This document shows, piece after piece, positions 1-4,677 of a stretch of 7,320 nucleotides of DNA. The notes beneath the pieces were generated by a model, which was not told the origin of the DNA, ran no database searches, and was given only the letters and a program-made list of their open reading frames with translations. The position numbers were made by a program, and so were the translations under genes. How positions within the stretch are numbered: the stretch's first letter is position 1; every line of letters starts with the position of its first letter. This DNA is from an uncultured Collinsella sp. (GTDB lineage Bacteria; Actinomycetota; Coriobacteriia; Coriobacteriales; Coriobacteriaceae), in assembly GCA_902475475.1 (NCBI GenBank), contig CABRZY010000084.1, positions 1-7,320 of the forward strand, written 5' to 3'.

Positions 1-1028
1 GCGACGCGGGTGCCACCGTCGGCGGCGGATGCCACGGCTGCAATCTCGCCTGCGGTCACCAAGTTGGAATCGCCCTTGATGGTGAGCTTGAGGATTGAGG
101 CTGCAATCGCGTAGTTGACGGCAGCCTGCGGATCGAAGTCGTTGATGAGGGCGTGGACCAGGCCGGCGTTGAAAGCGTCGCCGGCGGCAACACCCTCAAG
201 CACGTGCACATCGTGAGCAGGGGAGAACCAGTGCTCGCCGCTCTCGGCGTCATAGAGCATGCCCATCCAGATGGAGCGCTCGACGCAGGAGATGTTGCGG
301 ACGACCGAAGCGACCTTCTTGCAGCCGTACTCGGCGCAAATCTGACGGGCCATCTCGACGTAGGTGTCGCGCTCCTCGATGCCGTGGGCAAGGGAGCCGG
401 AGACGCAGGTCATGCCGAGGCCGGCGGGTGCGTCCTCGTCGTTGGCGATGCAGATGTCGACGAGCGGCAGGAGCTCCTTCATGGTGGCCTGCGACTTCTC
501 GGGCGACCACATCTTGCCGCGATAGTTCACGTCGCACACGGTCGTGATGCCCTTGGCGCGGCAGGCGGTGAGGGCATCCTTGCAGGCGGCAGCCATCTCA
601 TCGGAGACGGCGGGGGTCACGCCGGAGAAATAGAAGACATCGATGCCCTTGAGGATCTCGTCCCAGTTAAAGACGTCGCGCTTGGCCATGTTGATGGCAG
701 AGTACTTGCGGTCGTAGACGCAACCGTTACCGCGCTGCGAGGCGCCGACCTCAAACACATAGGAGCCAAGGCGGTCGCCCTGGCGCACGACGCGCGTGGT
801 GTCGACGCCGTAGGCCTTCAGCGAACGCAGGGCGCACTCGCCCAGACGGTTGGCCGGGACAACGGAGACGTAAGCGGCCTTGTCGCCCTGGTAGGCCAGG
901 GAAAGCGCAGTGTTGGCCTCGGCGCCGCCGTAGCGGACGTCAAACTCGGTTGCCTGCTCAATACGCAGGTGGTCTTTGGGTGAGAGTCTCATCATGATCT
1001 CGCCGAAGGTAAGAACCGTTTTACCCAT
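1..1028 (-). CDS. kdgK: PfkB-family sugar kinase, probable 2-keto-3-deoxygluconate kinase (3' end outside window)
   Basis: Probable cytoplasmic ribokinase-fold kinase that phosphorylates 2-keto-3-deoxygluconate to KDPG with ATP, a step in hexuronate and pectin breakdown. The ATG at 1028-1026 has an AAAGGAG ribosome site (1045-1039) 10 nt upstream, and 342 codons are open to the left edge with no stop, so the 3' end is missing. Seen in the translation: N-terminal TFGEIMMRLSP (residues 7-17), the sugar-binding YGGAEANTALSL (33-44), DVNYRGKMW (166-174), the anion-hole and catalytic-base region GVAAGDAFNAG (279-289, Asp284), and IKGDSNLVT near the end (317-325). These match the Gram-positive KDG kinase branch of PfkB. 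The usual GAGD or GGGD is AAGD here. The family length of roughly 340 residues suggests that only a few codons are missing. It is divergent from a LacI-type gene that probably represses it. Substrate is by family resemblance; another keto-sugar acid or fructose cannot be excluded. Confidence 0.86.
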   Translation of the reverse strand, partial: MGKTVLTFGEIMMRLSPKDHLRIEQATEFDVRYGGAEANTALSLAYQGDKAAYVSVVPANRLGECALRSLKAYGVDTTRVVRQGDRLGSYVFEVGASQRGNGCVYDRKYSAINMAKRDVFNWDEILKGIDVFYFSGVTPAVSDEMAAACKDALTACRAKGITTVCDVNYRGKMWSPEKSQATMKELLPLVDICIANDEDAPAGLGMTCVSGSLAHGIEERDTYVEMARQICAEYGCKKVASVVRNISCVERSIWMGMLYDAESGEHWFSPAHDVHVLEGVAAGDAFNAGLVHALINDFDPQAAVNYAIAASILKLTIKGDSNLVTAGEIAAVASAADGGTRV

Positions 1029-1070
1029 GGTCGCGCAGCTCCTTTTACTCGTGCGTACACCTTTGATATG

Positions 1071-1128
1071 GCGTTGGCACGCAGGTGCCAAGACGGTAGG
1101 GTGCGTCTTTGCACCTGTGTGCCAACGC
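1071..1128. repeat. 58-nt near-perfect inverted repeat made of two smaller palindromes
   Basis: Positions 1071-1095 pair with 1104-1128: 25 positions with two exceptions (C1089/T1110 and G1081/T1118) around an 8-nt loop (1096-1103). Each arm is itself a dyad: TTGGCAC-GCAG-GTGCCAA at 1074-1091, perfect, and TTTGCAC-CTGT-GTGCCAA at 1108-1125, one mismatch. The sequence could thus form one long hairpin or two short ones, or be two protein-binding sites 34 bp apart. It lies 43-100 nt upstream of the kinase start, inside the predicted kinase 5' leader. No T-run follows on either strand, so it does not look like a classical terminator. Confidence 0.85.
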
Positions 1129-1131
1129 TCA

Positions 1132-1160
1132 CCGAAATCGGTTTACGAAATCGGTTTCGT
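1132..1160. promoter_or_regulatory. Two tandem LacI-family operator-like sites
   Basis: The string CGAAATCGGTTT occurs twice, at 1133-1144 and 1146-1157, with centres 13 bp apart. The second copy extends to ACGAAATCGGTTTCGT (1145-1160), a 16-bp dyad around a central CG with only one mismatched pair. This has the form typical of LacI-family operators. The site lies between the two divergent genes and next to the shared -10 palindrome, so binding by the LacI-type protein encoded at 1262 could control both the kinase and itself. The dyad is seen directly; the identity of the binding protein is inferred. Confidence 0.6.
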
Positions 1161-1170
1161 TTCGAGTTGT

Positions 1171-1197
1171 AGTATACTCACCTACAGCGTTTTGCAA
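1171..1197 (-). promoter_or_regulatory. Candidate promoter for the kinase gene
   Basis: Read on the minus strand, TATACT (1176-1171) is a good -10 hexamer, preceded by TTGCAA (1197-1192) as a possible -35 with a short 15-nt spacer. Transcription would start near 1164, placing the operator-like sites and the large hairpin in or at the start of the kinase leader. The short spacer lowers confidence. Confidence 0.4.
1173..1178 (+). promoter_or_regulatory. Candidate -10 element for the LacI-type gene
   Basis: TATACT at 1173-1178 is part of the palindrome AGTATACT (1171-1178), so the same bases give a -10 on each strand. No good -35 is visible 16-18 bp upstream on the plus strand, where the operator-like sites sit. 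A transcript from here would have a leader of about 75 nt before the chosen start codon at 1262. Confidence 0.35.
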
Positions 1198-1261
1198 CCG
1201 AGATTTTTAAAACATGCCTAAAATGGCTCAGGCTGCCGACAATGGGGAAACGGGGTGCGCT

Positions 1262-2284
1262 ATGGCGCAGATGAGAATCAAGGACATTGCCGTCGAGGCG
1301 GGCGTGAGTCCGGCCACGGTCTCGCGCTATCTCAACAACCGTCCCGGGCAAATGACCGAGGAGACCCGTGCCCGCATCGCGGCGGTTATCGAGCGCACTG
1401 GCTATCGCCCACGTGCCGCCGCGCGCAATCTGCGGAGCTCGCGCACCAACCTCATCGGCGTGATCCTGGCCGACATCGCCAACCCGTTCTCCAGCGCCAT
1501 GCTCGAAGGACTTTCCGCCAGCGCCGCTGCGCGCGGCTGCTCGCTCATGACGGCCATTAGCGGCAGTGACCCCGCCAAGGAGGCAGAGTCGCTCACCAGG
1601 CTTATCGATGCCGGCGTGGACGGCCTGGTCGTCAACACCTGCGGAGGCAATGACGAGGCGATCGCCGCGGCAGCGGGACGTCTGCCTGTTGTGCTGCTCG
1701 ACCGCGACGTTGCCGACGGCGGTGTCGATCTAGTGACATCTAACAACCGTGAGCTGGTCGCCGGTCTGGTAGACGCCTTGGCCGCTGCAGGCAGCGAGCG
1801 CCTGTGCCTGCTCACCGAGGCAAGCGATGACAGCCCCGTGCGTCGTGAGCGCGCTGAGGCGTTTGCCGACGAGCTTTCGCGCCGCGGCCTTGCGGGCGAG
1901 GTCGTCACCCTGGCCGACGGTGGCGCCACGGGCGTTGGCCGTTTGGACAAGACCATCCGCGACTACGCGGGCAAAAGGCTCGGCCTTATCGCCGTCAACG
2001 GCCTGGTTTTCCTGCGTCTGACCGAGGCGCTGGCGCAGCTTGGTCCCTCGCTGCCGGCGGGGCTCAAGATCGCGACGTTTGACGACTACCCCTGGAACCA
2101 TGTGCTCTTTGGCGGCGTCACCACGGCCGCGCAGGACACCCTCACCATTGCCGAGCGCGTAGTCGAGCGCCTTTCCGAGCGCATCGACGTCGTTACCACC
2201 ACCGTGGGCGAGGCCGCAAAGCTGGCGCCCAAACGCATCGAGATCCCCGGCCACATCGAACACCGCGCATCAACCTCGCGCTAA
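1262..2284 (+). CDS. LacI/GalR-family transcriptional repressor, KdgR-like
   Basis: A 340-residue DNA-binding repressor. The N-terminal helix-turn-helix (residues 5-25, IKDIAVEAGVSPATVSRYLN) and the hinge helix region (about 50-61, PRAAARNLRSSR) are followed by a periplasmic-binding-protein-like effector domain starting at NLIGVILADIANPFSSAMLEG and containing the TFDDYPW segment near the C-terminus. The FDD-x-x-W pattern recalls KdgR-type repressors of keto-deoxygluconate genes, which fits the divergent KDG-kinase-like neighbour. The likely inducer is therefore KDG or a related sugar acid (inference). Start choice: in-frame ATGs exist at 1214, 1223, 1262 and 1271. The one at 1262 is preferred because G-rich Shine-Dalgarno-like sequence (GGGG at 1244 and 1252) precedes it and the family normally begins just before the helix-turn-helix. 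The N-terminus is not certain. Probably autoregulated through the operators at 1132-1160. Confidence 0.9.
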   Translation: MAQMRIKDIAVEAGVSPATVSRYLNNRPGQMTEETRARIAAVIERTGYRPRAAARNLRSSRTNLIGVILADIANPFSSAMLEGLSASAAARGCSLMTAISGSDPAKEAESLTRLIDAGVDGLVVNTCGGNDEAIAAAAGRLPVVLLDRDVADGGVDLVTSNNRELVAGLVDALAAAGSERLCLLTEASDDSPVRRERAEAFADELSRRGLAGEVVTLADGGATGVGRLDKTIRDYAGKRLGLIAVNGLVFLRLTEALAQLGPSLPAGLKIATFDDYPWNHVLFGGVTTAAQDTLTIAERVVERLSERIDVVTTTVGEAAKLAPKRIEIPGHIEHRASTSR

Positions 2285-2337
2285 CCATTCGTTCGCAACT
2301 GCCTGTTCGCGCACGTTTTTTGAGCGCTTGATACGCT

Positions 2338-2353
2338 TTAACCCTGCGGAAAC
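2338..2353 (+). promoter_or_regulatory. Candidate GlnR box upstream of the glutamine synthetase homologue
   Basis: TTAAC-CCTGCG-GAAAC at 2338-2353 matches the actinobacterial GlnR consensus gTnAc-n6-GaAAc at all specified positions except the first G. It lies 65 nt upstream of the glutamine synthetase start, and the downstream neighbour is a GlnR-type regulator. The match is seen in the sequence. The consensus comes from Streptomyces and Mycobacterium work, and its use by this regulator is inferred. A possible TTGATA -35-like hexamer lies just upstream at 2328-2333. Confidence 0.4.
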
Positions 2354-2358
2354 ATTTT

Positions 2359-2383
2359 TCTGCGATAGTATCTGCGATATAGA
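2359..2383 (+). promoter_or_regulatory. Direct repeat and probable -10 region of the glutamine synthetase transcript
   Basis: TCTGCGATA occurs twice, at 2359-2367 and 2371-2379, with a 12-bp period. Within and after it are -10-like hexamers TAGTAT (2366-2371) and TATAGA (2378-2383). Neither has a strong -35 at standard spacing, which is compatible with an activator-dependent promoter but does not prove one. Transcription would start roughly between 2378 and 2391, 25-40 nt before the start codon. Confidence 0.3.
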
Positions 2384-2418
2384 CCAGTCGAAACCCGCCC
2401 GAAAGAAAGGGGAGCGAC

Positions 2419-3756
2419 ATGAACCAGCAGAACATCGATTACGTACTCCGCTCCGTAGAGCAGCGTGACATCCGCTTTGTGCGTCTGTGGTTTGTCGACA
2501 TTCTCGGCCGCCTCAAGAACTTTGCCATTAGCCCCGAGGACCTCGAGGTCGCTTTTGAGGAGGGTATTGGCTTTGACGGCTCCGCCATCGAGGGCTTTGC
2601 CACGCCCGAGGAAGCCGACATGCTGGCGTTTCCCGATGCTTCGACCTTCCAGATTCTGCCGTGGCGCCCGAGCCACAACGGCGTCGCCCGCGTGTTCTGC
2701 GACGTATGCACTCCCGATCGCAAGCCGTTTGCCGGCGACCCGCGCGATGCCCTGCGCCGCATGTTCCGCAAGGCCGAGAAGGCTGGCTATCTGCTCAACG
2801 TGGGCGCCGAGCTGGAGTATTACTACTTCCCCGACGAGCACACCCCCGAGCCGCTCGACAACGTGGGCTACTTCGATCTTTCGGTGAGCGATGCCGCCCG
2901 CGACCTGCGCCGCAACACGGTCCTCACGCTCGAGAAGATGTCCGTGCCCGTGGAGTACACCTTCCATGCCGCCGGCCGCTCGCAGCACGGCATGAGCCTG
3001 CGCCACGCCGAGGCCCTGAGCATGTCCGACGCCATCACCACGGCCAAACTCATCATTAAGCAGCAGGCCTACGAGAGCGGTTGCCACGCATCCTTTATGC
3101 CCAAGCCGTTGGCAGGCGAGGACGGCAGCGCCATGTTCCTGTGCCAGTCGCTGTTCGACCACGACGGCAACAATGTCTTTTGGGGCGAGGACGACGAGAA
3201 GTACCACCTCTCTGACATCGCCAAGCACTACATGGCCGGCATCCTGACGCACGCGCGCGAGATCAGCGCCATCACCAACCCCACGGTCAACTCGTACAAG
3301 CGCATCACCACGGGTGGCGACTCCGTGCCGCAGTACGCCACGTGGGGCCTGCGCAACCGCGCGAGTATGGTCCGCATCCCGGTCTACAAGCCCGGCAAGC
3401 AGCTGTCCACGCGCATCGAGCTGCGCAGTCCCGATCCCATGGCCAACCCGTACCTGGTCAACGCCGTCACGCTGGCGGCTGGTCTGGACGGCATCGAGCG
3501 CAAGCTGGAGCTCCCGCCCGAGGCAACGGCCGAGACGCTCAAGCTTACCGACCGTCAGATGGTCGAGGCCGGCTACACGCCGCTGCCGCGCTCGCTCAAA
3601 GAGGCGCTCGACGTGTTTGAGGACTCGCAGTTTATGAAGGATGCCCTCGGCGAGCACATCCACAGCTTCTTCCTCAAAAAGAAGCGCGACGAGTGGCATA
3701 AGTTTGAGTCCACGATCACCGAGTGGGAGATCAAGCACTACCTGGCGAACTCCTAA
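2419..3756 (+). CDS. glnA: Type I glutamine synthetase homologue with altered metal-binding residues
   Basis: A 445-residue member of the GS-I alpha family, whose usual role is ATP-dependent formation of glutamine from glutamate and ammonia. The start has AAGGGGAG (2407-2414) upstream. Conserved features: beta-grasp N-domain with GFDGSAIEGF (51-60), GAELEYYYF (129-137, Glu131 and Glu133), ASFMPKP (224-230), NPTVNSYKR (287-295), NRASMVRIP (313-321) and RIELRSPDPMANPYL (332-346, Glu334, Arg336). There is no E. coli-like adenylylation segment. Odd: where the family has HEVGPSQHEID, this protein has HAAGRSQHGMS (183-193), losing two metal-ligand glutamates (Ala184, Gly191). GSGMH is GSAMF (236-240), losing the ligand histidine. 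The flap GYEAP is GGDSVP (299-304). Normal activity is therefore doubtful; a pseudo-enzyme, a regulatory protein or a different gamma-glutamyl ligase is possible. The frame is intact and well conserved elsewhere, so it is not a decaying gene. Likely co-transcribed with the regulator 50 nt downstream. Confidence 0.9.
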   Translation: MNQQNIDYVLRSVEQRDIRFVRLWFVDILGRLKNFAISPEDLEVAFEEGIGFDGSAIEGFATPEEADMLAFPDASTFQILPWRPSHNGVARVFCDVCTPDRKPFAGDPRDALRRMFRKAEKAGYLLNVGAELEYYYFPDEHTPEPLDNVGYFDLSVSDAARDLRRNTVLTLEKMSVPVEYTFHAAGRSQHGMSLRHAEALSMSDAITTAKLIIKQQAYESGCHASFMPKPLAGEDGSAMFLCQSLFDHDGNNVFWGEDDEKYHLSDIAKHYMAGILTHAREISAITNPTVNSYKRITTGGDSVPQYATWGLRNRASMVRIPVYKPGKQLSTRIELRSPDPMANPYLVNAVTLAAGLDGIERKLELPPEATAETLKLTDRQMVEAGYTPLPRSLKEALDVFEDSQFMKDALGEHIHSFFLKKKRDEWHKFESTITEWEIKHYLANS

Positions 3757-3806
3757 TCGCGCTGGCTTGTTCCAGTACGATTGAGCTCATTTCTTTGGAG
3801 GCCGAT

Positions 3807-4469
3807 ATGTCCGAAAAGAGTGCCCTGTTCATGGCGCGCACGACGCGCTTCCACGAGTTTGCCCGCAGTTTGACGACCACCCTGGGTGTCGAGGTGAGCC
3901 TGGCCACGCCCGATTCGCCGACTGCGGCGCACGACTTTGACCTGCTGATCCTCGATTCCGACGGCATCCGCAGCGACCGCATCGATCAGATTGCCAAGTG
4001 GCTTGACGATCGCGGCGGCGTCCCCATGTTGGTGATCGTCGACGACGAGGCCCTTGGCACCCTGCGCCTGCCGAATCACGCGCATGCCGACTTTGTGTGC
4101 CCCACGGCGACGCCCAACGAACTCAAGGCTCGTGCGCAGCGCCTGATGGGCGAGGAGGAGACCGTCACCGCCGACGATGTGCTCAACATCGATAACCTCG
4201 AGATTAACCTGGCTACCTACCAGGTGACGCTCGATAACGAGCCTATCGACCTGACGCTGATGGAGTACTCGCTGCTGAGCTTTTTGGCGACGCATCCCAA
4301 CCGCGCCTACAGCCGCGAAGTGCTGCTGCACCGCGTGTGGGGCTTTGAGTACTGCGGCGGCACGCGCACCGTCGACGTGCACATTCGACGCATCCGTTCC
4401 AAGGTGGGCCCGCAGATCGCAGCACATATCACCACCGTCCGTGGCGTGGGTTATCTGTTTAAGGACTAG
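3807..4469 (+). CDS. GlnR-type orphan response regulator (OmpR/PhoB winged helix, degenerate receiver)
   Basis: A 220-residue cytoplasmic transcription factor. Residues 1-114 form a receiver-like domain; residues about 125-220 form an OmpR-type winged helix with LTLMEYSLLSFLATHPN (149-165), a recognition-helix region GGTRTVDVHIRRIRSKVG (184-201) and the wing TTVRGVGYLF (209-218). The GGTRTVDVH stretch and overall form match actinobacterial GlnR, the nitrogen regulator that controls glnA and ammonium uptake genes. The receiver is degenerate: strand 1 reads ALFMAR without the acidic pair, the switch Thr/Ser position is in VIVDD, and the Lys-Pro motif is CP (98-99). Asp50 at the phosphoacceptor position (FDLLILD) remains, as in GlnR, which works without classical phosphorylation. 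No histidine kinase is nearby. The ATG at 3807 has TTGGAGG seven nt upstream. It follows the glutamine synthetase homologue by 50 nt, so they probably share a transcript. A PhoB-like regulator of another regulon is the alternative. Confidence 0.85.
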   Translation: MSEKSALFMARTTRFHEFARSLTTTLGVEVSLATPDSPTAAHDFDLLILDSDGIRSDRIDQIAKWLDDRGGVPMLVIVDDEALGTLRLPNHAHADFVCPTATPNELKARAQRLMGEEETVTADDVLNIDNLEINLATYQVTLDNEPIDLTLMEYSLLSFLATHPNRAYSREVLLHRVWGFEYCGGTRTVDVHIRRIRSKVGPQIAAHITTVRGVGYLFKD

Positions 4470-4474
4470 CTTTT

Positions 4475-4510
4475 CACCACAAAGGGGACAGGCACCTTCG
4501 TGGTGGTTTT
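4475..4510 (+). terminator. Hairpin with GGGGACAGGCACC core, possible terminator after the GlnR-like gene
   Basis: CACCAC (4475-4480) pairs with GTGGTG (4500-4505), continued by AAGG/CCTT after one mismatch, and is followed by GTTTT (4506-4510). It begins 6 nt after the regulator's stop codon. The loop side carries GGGGACAGGCACC (4484-4496), a motif I recall as recurring between genes in Collinsella and some other bacteria. Termination is plausible, but the T-run is short; a REP-like repeat is the alternative reading. Confidence 0.5.
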
Positions 4511-4544
4511 GCCGCAGATGCGGGTTCCTTTCGGGTCTGCGGCA
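4510..4544. repeat. Second intergenic hairpin, adjacent to the first
   Basis: TGCCGCAGA (4510-4518) and TCTGCGGCA (4536-4544) form a perfect 9-bp stem with a 17-nt loop that contains CGGGT twice. No T-run follows on either strand, so this does not look like a terminator by itself. Together with the preceding hairpin it makes a two-hairpin intergenic unit similar in layout to REP/BIME elements. Confidence 0.6.
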
Positions 4545-4624
4545 GAACTTAAGCCTTCCTAAAAGATTGCGTTCTCATACACGTTCGCCCGCATATTGGG
4601 GTACAACTCAACGTGAACAATGAT

Positions 4625-4651
4625 GGCCCGCCACATGTTTGGCGGGCCTTT
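4625..4651 (+). terminator. Terminator-like hairpin in the leader of the protease gene
   Basis: GGCCCGCCA (4625-4633) and TGGCGGGCC (4640-4648) form a perfect 9-bp GC-rich stem with a 6-nt loop, followed by TTTGGTTATTT. It could end transcription from the upstream operon. It ends only 29 nt before the protease start codon, leaving no room for a promoter behind it, so the protease mRNA probably carries it in its 5' leader unless it is transcribed from far upstream. I found no convincing promoter between 4545 and 4625; TTGCGT (4567) with CATATT (4592) is a weak candidate. Confidence 0.6.
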
Positions 4652-4677
4652 GGTTATTTGACGAAAGGATCGCAGCT

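Noticed and set aside
153..983. Plus-strand open frame of 276 codons
   Set aside because: It is antisense to the kinase frame, has Ala/Gly/Val/Asp-rich low-information composition, no ribosome site and no recognisable domain. The minus-strand frame has clear PfkB motifs.
1074..1091. Sigma-54 promoter (TGGCACG...GC)
   Set aside because: The spacing between GG and GC is 9 rather than 10 nt, the sequence is explained by a perfect dyad, and sigma-54 is not expected in this lineage.
1214..1261. Upstream start codon for the LacI-type gene (16 extra residues)
   Set aside because: No Shine-Dalgarno sequence precedes 1214, and the family begins directly at the helix-turn-helix.
2338..3738. Minus-strand open frame of 466 codons opposite the glutamine synthetase homologue
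   Set aside because: High-GC codon bias produces long antisense frames. Its composition is shadow-like and it shows no domain signature, whereas the plus frame matches GS throughout.
3723..3806. Upstream in-frame start for the GlnR-like regulator overlapping the end of the glutamine synthetase gene
   Set aside because: The extension is not receiver-like, whereas 3807 has a good GGAGG ribosome site at proper distance.
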